A stretch of 17,964 nucleotides of DNA from Puniceicoccales bacterium. Its GTDB lineage: Bacteria; Verrucomicrobiota; Verrucomicrobiia; Opitutales; LL51. Every line of letters begins with the position of its first letter. Within the stretch, counting starts at the first letter, position 1. The stretch lies in the NCBI GenBank assembly GCA_031259665.1, contig JAIRLD010000017.1, positions 1 to 17,964 on the forward strand, given 5' to 3'. This document shows positions 7,167-14,304 of this stretch, one piece after another. The notes beneath the pieces were generated by a model. That model was not told the origin of the DNA. It made no database searches and was given only the letters and a program-made list of their open reading frames with translations. Position numbers and translations under genes: made by a program.

Positions 7167-7286
7167 TTGCCCATACATTCTATCAAATAAAAACATAAAC
7201 ACGTAGCGTACTTAATCGAAAATATTTTTCAAGGCTGCAACGCTATTTTCTCGTACACGCTGAAAATTTTACAATATTTGAAACAT

Positions 7287-7892
7287 ATGGGTGCTTTAGA
7301 ATCTTTAGGGGAGCGCTATCCTCAATTAGATATTTGCCGGGATGCAATCGAGCAAGCGCGCAATATTTTGGTCACCTCTCTTGAAGGTGGAGGAAAGTTA
7401 TTGCTAGCGGGCAATGGGGGTAGTGCGGCCGATGCGGGACATATTTCGGGGGAGTTACTGAAAAGTTTTTGTAAAAAACGACCCATTCTTCAAGATATCG
7501 CTGCCAAAATTGGATCAGAAATGGCTTCAAACTTGGAGGGAGCATTACCGGCGATTTCGTTACCCGATTTCGTTTCCTTCCACACGGCTTATGCGAACGA
7601 TCGCAGTGCGGAGTATAATTTTGCGCAGCTCGTCTTAGCCCTAGGTGACGAGGGCGATGTACTATGGGCGCTATCGACTTCAGGGAATTCGAAAAATATC
7701 ATCCATGCGATTCGGACTGCCCGGGCAAAAAATCTGAAAGTGATTGGGTTAACGGGGCGTAGCGGTGGTATGATGTGCGACCTATGTACGACCTGTATTT
7801 GTGTTCCGGAAGAGGAGACCTTCAAAATTCAGGAGTTACATTTGCCGGTTTACCACGCGCTTTGTCAGGCAATCGAGGCTCATTTTTTCTGA
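7287..7892 (+). CDS. gmhA: GmhA-like SIS phosphosugar isomerase
   Basis: The product (about 201 residues) is a single SIS domain of the sedoheptulose-7-phosphate isomerase type, which opens the ADP-heptose pathway for the LPS inner core. Motifs are LLAGNGGSAADAGHISGEL (phosphosugar loop, catalytic Glu and His region), ALSTSGNSKNI, GLTGRSGGMM, and the C-terminal IQELHLPVYHALCQAIE, which matches the family's helix with catalytic Glu and His. DiaA, a replication regulator of the same fold, is the main alternative. The ATG at 7287 is preceded in frame by a TTG at 7278. The gene is divergent from mraY; the region between them is about 80-120 bases and must hold both promoters. Confidence 0.85.
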   Translation: MGALESLGERYPQLDICRDAIEQARNILVTSLEGGGKLLLAGNGGSAADAGHISGELLKSFCKKRPILQDIAAKIGSEMASNLEGALPAISLPDFVSFHTAYANDRSAEYNFAQLVLALGDEGDVLWALSTSGNSKNIIHAIRTARAKNLKVIGLTGRSGGMMCDLCTTCICVPEEETFKIQELHLPVYHALCQAIEAHFF

Positions 7893-8069
7893 GAAATAGT
7901 GTGACAAACGGTCAATAATAATGGTTCGCTAGATGCCGAATGTTGTCCGTTACGTTTCGTAATATCCAAGATCTTTATTAAAAATTATTATATCGAATCA
8001 TAGGAACGGAAAATTAAAAATATTCGAGAAAAAACTTGCAGTTTAGGGATAGATGATTTCGTAGTAACT

Positions 8070-8360
8070 ATGTTTTTAGCAACAGCAGCGGAACAGGTAT
8101 CAGGACGTTCTCCGGGGGTAGAAATGCTTATCATGTTATTTTTATTTCTGGGTATGTGGTTTATCCTCATTGCCCCGCAGAAGAAGAAACAGAAAAAACA
8201 TGAGGAAATGATCAATCTACTGAAATCGGGAGATAAGGTTCTAACGGCAGCGGGAATTTTCGGTGAAATTCGTGGTGTAAAGCCCGATCGCTTTGAGGTG
8301 AAAGTCAGTGAACATACTATCTTAGAAATCCACCGCTCCTGTATTACCACCAAATTATAG
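8070..8360 (+). CDS. yajC: preprotein translocase subunit YajC
   Basis: YajC is a small single-span inner-membrane protein that associates with SecDF and the SecYEG channel. The 96-residue product has one membrane segment (MLIMLFLFLGMWFILIAP, about residues 19-36), then the basic stretch QKKKQKKHEEM and the typical cytosolic part LKSGDKVLTAAGIFGEI. Length and layout are normal. secD/secF, which usually follow, are absent: the next gene is a lipase-like ORF almost 300 bases on. The 5' sequence has no strong ribosome site. Confidence 0.93.
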   Translation: MFLATAAEQVSGRSPGVEMLIMLFLFLGMWFILIAPQKKKQKKHEEMINLLKSGDKVLTAAGIFGEIRGVKPDRFEVKVSEHTILEIHRSCITTKL

Positions 8361-8596
8361 TTTTCGCACTTTTACGGGATTTGTATGGATTTTGAAGGAG
8401 GGCCTTTGGGCGCCATAGCTTTAGTTTTGTGCTACATATTTTATTTTTAACCTTCCGCCTAATCGATTAATTTTGAATCCATTTTAACGTATTTGCTAAT
8501 ACGCGTATGTTTTTGTATATTTTGTGGTTTTATAAGGAATAAATCACAAATAAATGCATTAATTTATTTAATTTTTTATTTTTCTATATAAATATA
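8361..8596. other. AT-rich intergenic stretch
   Basis: The gap between yajC and the lipase-like gene has no supportable coding frame. It is strongly AT-rich from about 8500 on, with runs such as repeated ATTTATTT, and ends in the promoter candidate annotated next. I see no clear T-tailed terminator for yajC. Confidence 0.4.
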
Positions 8597-8624
8597 TTGT
8601 AAAAATAAAATTATAGGCTATGCT
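8597..8624 (+). promoter_or_regulatory. sigma70-like promoter of the lipase-like gene
   Basis: TTGTAA (8597-8602), a 16-base spacer and TATGCT (8619-8624) give a plausible -35/-10 pair, with a start around 8631 and a leader of about 20 bases. The leader contains an AG-rich stretch (CGAGAAAGAA) as the likely ribosome site before the ATG at 8651. Confidence 0.45.
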
Positions 8625-8650
8625 TATGTCATTCAACGAGAAAGAATAAT

Positions 8651-10738
8651 ATGAAAAAGTCGGTCAGTATACTAGTAATGGCATGCGTAGCGGCATGGGG
8701 TTGGGGAACGGCACCGAGTCGTATCCCTTTAATATCGGGGGACGAATCATCCTATGATACGCCATCATTTCAAATGGGAGTTGAAACTCCTTTAGTTTTC
8801 AAGGATGGGCGTGGATTTCATGTGGCGCCGTGGTTTAAGGCGATTCAACCCGATTTGTTACATTTAATTAAACGCAGTTATGTCCTTACGAAACGGGAAC
8901 GTAACGGCAAATTTCGCAATGAACATCGCATGTTATCGGATAGTTCGGTATCTTATATTCCGGAGACCAGACACCAATGGATTTGTGATCGCAACTTTAC
9001 CGGTATCCATGGAAAGCTGAAGGAGAGTTCGCGTATCGGAAGGGTATTGAATGTCGCATTTGAAGCGGTTACGCTTGGGAGATTTGCTCCGGAAATTGAT
9101 TTTCCGGGATACGTTGCAGCTTTGCAAACTGGACCGTACCACGTTATTGCCATCGTATTGAGAGGAAGTCAGGGGGAAGATTTTCAACCGGGATCGGGAC
9201 TACTCAGTGCGAGTTGGGCGACGAATTACGATGCGGGACCGCTCGAAGTCGATTCGGGGTTATACGGATTTAGCGGAAGAATGCATGGTGGTTACCTAAC
9301 AAAAATAAATTCCTGTAATCTGCCTCAGGAGGAATTCGAGCAAATGGTTTCTGATCATGAGATTAATAATCCTTTACAATCAAGGGTCGATCTCGACTTC
9401 ATTTATCCACTTTTTGAAAGTGTTCGGCGTGTTATTGAACAGATTCCAGAGGATGAACGGGATCGTATACGTTTCGTTGTGACGGGCCACAGCCAAGGAG
9501 GCGGGTTAGCGCAGGTTGCTTTACCGCTCATGATCAGTCAATTTGGAGAATTGATTACTGGATTTATCAATAATACGGAAACGCCGCGATTTTTTGGATA
9601 TTTCCTATCGGCTCCACGCGTTGCCGCCGATCAAGAGACCGTCGATAGTTACAATGCGTTGGTTGGGCATGACAATATGATTAATCATTTTGCTTTCCGT
9701 GACGTCGTTACGATGGCTTGTCTGCACGGGTACAAAACGTTGGGCCATTTGGCATGTGATTCGGCGAGGGATGTACTACATCGCGGGATTTGTTCAGAAG
9801 TTGCCTATAATAATCGCATGCTTTTGCTCAGTTTTATTCAGGCGTGCATCGATGCTAGTGCTTTTGATACGGGCGATAATCAGCATTGGGTTTTGGGGGA
9901 GAATCCGGAGTTGATCATTTGTTGGGATGAAATTAAGCATCTTTTATCGTACCAGCAATTCACCTATGAGCGGATCAATCCGGATGGAATTACAGACCTA
10001 TGTAACTTTGCACTCGACCAATATCGGCAAAGATATGCCATTGATGGAGATTTACATTTTACCGTAGATCAAATTCCATTTACGAAATATTGCAATTGGG
10101 AAGAAATTCAGAGGATTTGTTGCGGCGACTTATTTCCCAACGAAATCCGACTCAATGAAGCAACCTGTGTCATACTTGATCGGGTTGTTGAGAACATCTA
10201 TGGCAGGACGGCTATATTTTCAGCGGATGGAAGGTTTAATGTTAGTGCCCTAATCGATACGGTATTTGATTTATTAGATGCTGGGCGCGGTAGCGATAAT
10301 CCTGGGGGATGCTGGGAGTGTCTAAAGCGTTGTTTCTGCTGTTGTTGTTCGCTCTTTGGTCGTTCCAATATCCAAGCTACCTTTTATTTTGATCCGGAGT
10401 TCCAAGCATTACTGGAATCCAGGGGCATTGATCCCACTGACCTGGGAATAATTAGATTGGGCGGTGGTTCGTTGATCGCCTACTTGCATTTCGGTTCGGG
10501 GGCCAATGGGTTCAGTTCGAAATTATTCGATAAGTTTTTGCCGTCACGGAATCTGGGATTTGCACTAAGGAATGGCGAAATTGTTACTACCCAACGGAAT
10601 CCAGTATTGCGTTCGGAAATAAAGGAGATATCGCCTATTATAGATGAATCCCATGAAGAATATTCCGATGGAGAAGTTTCGGCCCATCGTCCACCGAGTG
10701 TCATTTTTAGAATGAAAAAGTCGAAGTCAGCGACATAG
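8651..10738 (+). CDS. exported class-3 lipase-like protein with cysteine cluster
   Basis: The 695-residue product starts with a Sec-type signal (MKKSVSILVMACVAAWGWG). Residues about 160-355 fit an alpha/beta-hydrolase of the lipase class 3 type: AIVLRGSQG (167-175, oxyanion strand), MHGGYLTKIN (211-220), nucleophile elbow VVTGHSQGGG with Ser281, FLSAPRVA (318-325) and FAFRDVV with the likely acid Asp351. The catalytic His I cannot place. The C-terminal half (about 430-695) is unrecognised and contains CWECLKRCFCCCC at 554-566, seven cysteines in thirteen residues, followed by more ordinary sequence. Substrate is unknown; a secreted phospholipase or acylhydrolase is the fair guess. It stands alone with its own promoter and faces a convergent PPIase gene. 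Confidence 0.75.
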   Translation: MKKSVSILVMACVAAWGWGTAPSRIPLISGDESSYDTPSFQMGVETPLVFKDGRGFHVAPWFKAIQPDLLHLIKRSYVLTKRERNGKFRNEHRMLSDSSVSYIPETRHQWICDRNFTGIHGKLKESSRIGRVLNVAFEAVTLGRFAPEIDFPGYVAALQTGPYHVIAIVLRGSQGEDFQPGSGLLSASWATNYDAGPLEVDSGLYGFSGRMHGGYLTKINSCNLPQEEFEQMVSDHEINNPLQSRVDLDFIYPLFESVRRVIEQIPEDERDRIRFVVTGHSQGGGLAQVALPLMISQFGELITGFINNTETPRFFGYFLSAPRVAADQETVDSYNALVGHDNMINHFAFRDVVTMACLHGYKTLGHLACDSARDVLHRGICSEVAYNNRMLLLSFIQACIDASAFDTGDNQHWVLGENPELIICWDEIKHLLSYQQFTYERINPDGITDLCNFALDQYRQRYAIDGDLHFTVDQIPFTKYCNWEEIQRICCGDLFPNEIRLNEATCVILDRVVENIYGRTAIFSADGRFNVSALIDTVFDLLDAGRGSDNPGGCWECLKRCFCCCCSLFGRSNIQATFYFDPEFQALLESRGIDPTDLGIIRLGGGSLIAYLHFGSGANGFSSKLFDKFLPSRNLGFALRNGEIVTTQRNPVLRSEIKEISPIIDESHEEYSDGEVSAHRPPSVIFRMKKSKSAT

Positions 10739-10838
10739 ATTTAAGAGATTATATCATAGAGCTTTTGAGGTGCTACGATGCAATAGCACGTTGCCCTCAG
10801 TATCTGGGTGGTGATCATTATAATCGCAGAAAAATTTC

Positions 10839-10853
10839 CGGGAACGATTCCCG
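10839..10853 (-). other. second hairpin downstream of the PPIase gene
   Basis: CGGGAA (10839-10844) pairs with TTCCCG (10848-10853) around CGA. On the minus strand a T-rich stretch follows after three bases. It lies beyond the main terminator at 10887-10908 and may be a back-up terminator or serve the convergent lipase transcript. Confidence 0.35.
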
Positions 10854-10874
10854 AAAAAACAAAAAACCATCCAT

Positions 10875-10908
10875 CAAAAAACCAAAGGCCCATTCTTTAG
10901 AATGGGCC
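10875..10908 (-). terminator. intrinsic terminator of the PPIase gene
   Basis: GGCCCATTC (10887-10895) pairs perfectly with GAATGGGCC (10900-10908) around TTTA. Reading the minus strand, the hairpin is followed by TTTGGTTTTTTG. It lies 26 bases past the stop at 10934. No T-run is seen on the plus strand, so the lipase gene's own terminator is not evident. Confidence 0.8.
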
Positions 10909-10933
10909 TGTCACATAACTAACTTATCGAATT

Positions 10934-11776
10934 TTATTTGGAAGGAGTTTTTGTATCAACTTTTGGTTCTTCTTTTTTGGGTTCTTCTTTTTCCGGAGTT
11001 GGCTGATTAATTTCATGGACTTCAATGAAAAACTCTAAAGTATGTCCATCACCATAAGCCAGTTCAGGAGGAATCCAAGCTTGAATTATTCCGCCTTCGC
11101 CAATCAATTGGATTACTTCAGCCACACCGAGGGGAAGCATAAATAGGTAAATAAGTTCTCCAAGTCCATTGGTATTCTCGATAATTTCACCATCGATTGA
11201 CCTTACTATGAAATCAATTTTGGCACTGTCATCCGGACCAACACGCTTACTATTGCCCTGCTTAGTAATTTTATAAAACGATCCCGAAGCTGTTTTTTGG
11301 ACGTCTGGTTCCTTTTGTTTTGCTGCTAGAAATGCTTCGCCGCGCTTTTTAATCTCTGCAATATAAATTTCTTTCTGTTTCTTTAAAAATTGTTGAAACT
11401 CTTCCATTTCTTTCTGATTAAGTTCGGGAAGTTCCTCGCCATTGAGTGCAGCTTTTAGGCCAAACATAAGTTGCTCTTTTTGCTGTAGATCCAAACCAAA
11501 TTCAAGAGCTCCCGTGTTGTCAATGATCATGTGACCGAGCACCTGTAGATAGTGATTCTCCTGGGCTTTTTGGTCGACAACACTCACCATAGAAGCAGCT
11601 AGTAAATCTGAGGCACCTTTCGCGGGTGACAACACTGGGACTATGGGATTAGGCACGGCACCTCTGGCAGGCGATACGGGTGCCTGTACTTGGACCGCAG
11701 GATCCTGTAATGCATATAACGACAATCCACTCCAAAGCGTGGATACAATAAGTAAATCTTTCCAATTATTCATCAT
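10934..11776 (-). CDS. FKBP-type PPIase, Mip/FkpA-like, eroded active site
   Basis: This 280-residue exported protein has a signal-like N-terminus (hydrophobic residues about 8-22, then ALQDP), a Pro/Ala linker with a doubled SPARGA/SPAKGA motif, a helical dimerisation-type region (about 65-155, rich in Gln, Glu and Lys), an FKBP domain (about 170-258) and a Lys/Glu/Pro tail containing KEEPKKEEPK. Mip and FkpA fold outer-membrane and secreted proteins in the periplasm and Mip aids intracellular infection. The domain keeps SIDGEIIENT and PPELAYGDG, but where the family has VFDS it has IIEN, and where it has PGW it has LGV, so two residues lining the prolyl pocket (Asp37 and Trp59 in FKBP12 numbering) appear lost. 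A good ribosome site (AGGAAG) precedes ATGATG. Confidence 0.85.
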   Translation of the reverse strand: MMNNWKDLLIVSTLWSGLSLYALQDPAVQVQAPVSPARGAVPNPIVPVLSPAKGASDLLAASMVSVVDQKAQENHYLQVLGHMIIDNTGALEFGLDLQQKEQLMFGLKAALNGEELPELNQKEMEEFQQFLKKQKEIYIAEIKKRGEAFLAAKQKEPDVQKTASGSFYKITKQGNSKRVGPDDSAKIDFIVRSIDGEIIENTNGLGELIYLFMLPLGVAEVIQLIGEGGIIQAWIPPELAYGDGHTLEFFIEVHEINQPTPEKEEPKKEEPKVDTKTPSK

Positions 11777-12046
11777 TAGCTTCCTAAGTGCTACTTAACC
11801 TAGAAAAGACGAAATGAAAAGCAAGAAAATAATCACAAATATTTAAACGATAATGGAATAGATGGCAAAATGGGTAATGAAAAGGGCAATCGGGTGGTAT
11901 CGGGTACCATTTCATCACGGAACTTTCGCGAAAAATTTTCATGGCATACAATGGAACTAGGGACGCGTGCTAAGCGTTTCGTAGCAAAAATCCAGTCCAA
12001 CCGTTACTTTTTAATGTAGAAGCGACATACCTAACACTTCCCCCCT
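11777..12046. other. intergenic region with no recognised feature
   Basis: Between the PPIase start and the decayed rpsT copies I see no supportable reading frame, tRNA or hairpin with a T-tail. The first 60 bases should contain the PPIase promoter on the minus strand. The last bases (a C-rich stretch ending CTCTTCCC) resemble the sequence immediately beyond the intact rpsT terminator. Confidence 0.4.
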
Positions 12047-12056
12047 CTTCCCAAAG

Positions 12057-12080
12057 GCCCCCGGTTTTATAACCGAGGGC
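12057..12080 (-). terminator. terminator hairpin of decayed rpsT copy 1
   Basis: Arms 12057-12066 and 12071-12080 form 10 bp with one G.U pair around a 4-base loop; the minus-strand transcript continues CTTTGGG. The hairpin is the same as the one after intact rpsT, with changes only in the loop, so it has been copied with the gene and kept. Confidence 0.6.
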
Positions 12081-12106
12081 TGGATGGGATATGGATGGGA
12101 AATTCT

Positions 12107-12405
12107 TTAAAGCATAAACTTGGTTATCATGTTTTTACAGCACAATGCCTTGTTTGGCCGGATAAAGTAGACCTTTATCGCTTCATCCAGGTACAAGACA
12201 TATTGCGTAAGTAACTAATGCAACCATAAAATGACAAAAAATCAATATTTACGAAATTATCTCCAGAAGGTATAAAGCCGCTGGTCATTTGCTCACGTTA
12301 CTTATCACTTTTGCGGCAATGATAAACAAATCAAGAAGGACAAAATTCTTTTCTTTATCGGTGCCTTCTATGACACTATTGCAACGACGTCCACACATTG
12401 TTTTT
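12107..12405 (-). pseudogene. decayed rpsT copy 1
   Basis: The segment aligns along its length with the rpsT gene downstream of which it lies. The best-kept part is the 3' end, read on the minus strand from about 12203 to a TAA at 12107-12109; it is collinear with the last 32 codons of rpsT without a gap and differs from copy 2 by a few single bases. Upstream, matches such as the K-V-I-S...SK stretch against KKVMSLAKES and the AACAATG start region show that most of the gene was once present, but stops (for example a TAG just before the conserved part) and indels break it. It cannot encode S20. Confidence 0.75.
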
Positions 12406-12427
12406 TCTCCGAATAAAATAATAAAAG

Positions 12428-12451
12428 GCCCCCGGTTTTACAACCGAGGGC
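12428..12451 (-). terminator. terminator hairpin of decayed rpsT copy 2
   Basis: Arms 12428-12437 and 12442-12451 form the same 10-bp stem as the rpsT terminator. On the minus strand it is followed by CTTTTATTATTTTATT, a better U-tract than that of the other two copies, so this copy may be the most active terminator of the three. Confidence 0.65.
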
Positions 12452-12477
12452 TGGATGGGATATGGATGGGAAATTCT

Positions 12478-12775
12478 TTAAAGCATAAACTTGGCTATCA
12501 TGCTTTTACAGCACAACGCCTTGTTTGGCCGGATCAAGTAGATCTTTATCGCTTCATCCAGGTACAAGACATATTGCGTAAGTAACTAATGCAACCATAA
12601 AATGACAAAAAATCAACATTTACGAAATTATCTCCAGAAGGTATAAAGCCGCTGGTCATTTGCTCACGTTACTTATCACTTTTGCGGCAATGATAAACAA
12701 ATCAAGAAGAACAAAAATTTTCCCTCATTGGCGCTTTTCGTAACAATATTATAATGACGTCCACACATTATTTTT
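12478..12775 (-). pseudogene. decayed rpsT copy 2
   Basis: Read on the minus strand, the frame YVLYLDEAIKIYLIRPNK, then ALCCKSMIAKFML and TAA (12478-12480), is collinear with YVSYLDKAAKVCVIHPNK, then ASRHKSMMAKFIF of RpsT. A TAG lies seven codons upstream of it and the rest of the gene is recognisable only in patches. About 98% identical to copy 1 over roughly the first 285 bases, then clearly divergent toward the former 5' end. It lacks the basic N-terminal helix needed for 16S rRNA binding as a single open frame. Confidence 0.78.
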
Positions 12776-12860
12776 CTCTCCGAATAAAATAATACTTCGG
12801 GCTCGCATTGTTTTTCTTTCCGAACAAAGTGACATTCCCGACTCGCTCCTCCTCCCAAAG

Positions 12861-12884
12861 GCCCCCGGTTTTGCAACCGAGGGC
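12861..12884 (-). terminator. rpsT intrinsic terminator
   Basis: A 10-bp stem (12861-12870 with 12875-12884, one G.U pair) with a TTGC loop lies 27 bases past the rpsT stop. The minus-strand tail is CTTTGGGAGG, a short U-tract, so efficiency may be moderate. The stem is repeated after both decayed copies. Confidence 0.75.
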
Positions 12885-12910
12885 TGGATGGGATATGGAT
12901 GGGAAATTCT

Positions 12911-13162
12911 TTAAAATATAAACTTGGCCATCATGCTCTTATGGCGCGAAGCCTTGTTAGGATGGATAACACAAACCTTCGCTGCCTTATCCAAATATGA
13001 AACATACTCTATCGCTGCCTCTCGAACAGCAGAGCTGCTCTCCTTTGCTAGCGACATCACCTTCTTAAACTGCGTCCGTAACCGACTGATAATCATACGG
13101 TTCCTTATCGTACGCTTGCCCGCCTGTTTAATACTTTTTAACGATGCTTTATTGTTAGCCAT
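12911..13162 (-). CDS. rpsT: 30S ribosomal protein S20
   Basis: S20 is an all-helical primary 16S rRNA-binding protein of the small subunit. The 83-residue product begins MANNKASLKSIKQAGKR, has the basic first helix with RNRMIISRLRTQFKKV, and ends in the family's HPNKASRHKSMMAKF motif. Length is slightly below the usual 86-90. A good ribosome site (GGAGAAAGAGG) ends next to the ATG. The gene is monocistronic, with its own terminator, and has given rise to two decayed tandem copies just downstream. Confidence 0.95.
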   Translation of the reverse strand: MANNKASLKSIKQAGKRTIRNRMIISRLRTQFKKVMSLAKESSSAVREAAIEYVSYLDKAAKVCVIHPNKASRHKSMMAKFIF

Positions 13163-13270
13163 CCTCTTTCTCCACTAAATTTAAATTACGAGAAAAGAAA
13201 TAGCAGCGTCGGTTGGCCTTGTCAAGTACTTTTTTCGAAAAAAATCTAATTTAATCATTTTCCCGAAAAA

Positions 13271-14017
13271 TTAGCAAACGGTACTGGGAATGGAAGTCGT
13301 AACAGTACATTTGGGGCGCGATTTGGCATTTATTTTGAAGAGATTATTCTGGATAGACTTCTGTAACTGTTCGATACTGCTTTGGGCATACTGTTCCGGC
13401 AAAATAACGCGCAACGTGACCGAAATACGCGAAAATGGTTTCGGCAAATAAAACCGATCCCAGGAATTAAATCGCCAAGCGCGGCGCATTTTTACACCGG
13501 CAAGAACGATCGGTACACGCATTTCTTGGGCTAACATAGCGATCCCGGGCTTGACGAAATACCGTGGCCCACGGGGACCATCGGGTGTAATCGTAACCGT
13601 ATGGCCTTCCCGAATGGCATCGACCATCTCAAGGAAGGCGTTGCGGCCACCCCGTTGCGTCGATCCGCGAATCGCATGGATTCCGATATTGCGATAGATT
13701 TCCGATAGCCACGCTCCATCCCGGCTCGGACTGATTAGGCCGTACATCTTTGTCTCTTGAAAATACTTTTGAAAGAGGTGAGAGGCAATGAAAAGTCGAT
13801 TATGCCATAGGGCACACACTTTCGGCGTATGATCATATGTTTTGAGTAGCTGTAAGCTTTTTTCGTCGATTTCAATGCGGAGGGTCCTAGACCACATTTC
13901 TAGCGAGGTAGCGAGTAATTTTGCGAGTAATTTTTTTGCGGGTGATAGCCAATTGACGCGGATACTCATGGAAGTTGAGTAAAATCTTCGGAGGATATTT
14001 TCAAACAAATAAATCAT
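13271..14017 (-). CDS. DUF374 lysophospholipid acyltransferase family protein
   Basis: The product is of the COG2121/DUF374 type, related to the lysophospholipid acyltransferases and lipid A acyltransferases, and is likely to act at the inner membrane on a lipid or lipid A precursor. Diagnostic stretches are ALWHNRLFI (the His-containing first block), SPSRDGAWLSEI, GIHAIRGSTQRGG, TITPDGPRGPRY and GIAMLAQEMRVPIV. The start is uncertain: ATG 14017 is the first ATG, TTG 14041 lies upstream, and ATG 13969 (MSIRVNWLSPAKK) gives about 232 residues, nearest the usual family size. None has a strong ribosome site. It is separated from rpsT by 108 bases and is divergent from the chaperone gene. Confidence 0.85.
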   Translation of the reverse strand: MIYLFENILRRFYSTSMSIRVNWLSPAKKLLAKLLATSLEMWSRTLRIEIDEKSLQLLKTYDHTPKVCALWHNRLFIASHLFQKYFQETKMYGLISPSRDGAWLSEIYRNIGIHAIRGSTQRGGRNAFLEMVDAIREGHTVTITPDGPRGPRYFVKPGIAMLAQEMRVPIVLAGVKMRRAWRFNSWDRFYLPKPFSRISVTLRVILPEQYAQSSIEQLQKSIQNNLFKINAKSRPKCTVTTSIPSTVC

Positions 14018-14261
14018 AGCCAAAGGGATGCGGTAGGCCAATCGACCGATAGCGGAAAAAATGAAAAATATTTTGCCTCCGTTGTTGGCTATAAATATCG
14101 TGGAATGTATTATGGATGATCGTTGGTTGCGAATATCGTAAAACTAGAAAAAGATCGTTTCGTCCTGGTACTTTTGTAGGTCCAATATAAATATGCAAAA
14201 TTAGAAAACATCTGGTGATAACAAAAAAATTTAAAAGGAGTCCAATTTGTTGTTAAATTTG

Positions 14262-14290
14262 TTGTTGTTTTTTTTCAAAAAAAGTATATT
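14262..14290 (+). promoter_or_regulatory. promoter of the chaperone-acetyltransferase unit
   Basis: TTGTTG (14262-14267), a 17-base spacer and TATATT (14285-14290) give a well-spaced sigma70-type promoter. The spacer is T8-C-A7, a near-palindromic A/T tract likely to be bent. Transcription would begin about 14297, only about 8 bases before the ATG at 14305, so the message would have almost no leader and no Shine-Dalgarno. Confidence 0.55.
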
Positions 14291-14304
14291 CTTCAAAACA
14301 CAAT

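Larger units (their letters stand above)
12056..12855. repeat. two tandem ~370-bp repeat units derived from rpsT
   Basis: Unit 1 (12056-12425) and unit 2 (12427 to about 12797) each run from the terminator hairpin through the decayed rpsT reading frame to a CTCCGAATAAAATAAT box that resembles the leader of intact rpsT. Unit 2 is followed by about 60 extra bases (12798-12855) containing an imperfect second copy of a 29-base piece (12766-12794 against 12806-12834). The third, functional unit is rpsT itself from 12856 on. Confidence 0.8.

Noticed and set aside
12289..12585. 98-codon plus-strand frame across the rpsT-derived repeat
   Set aside because: It runs opposite to the decayed rpsT copies and through a terminator hairpin, with no recognisable protein, so it is a chance frame.
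12676..12876. 66-codon minus-strand frame within repeat unit 2
   Set aside because: It runs from the rpsT terminator into the decayed gene and ends inside it; its sequence is an out-of-register reading of the pseudogene.
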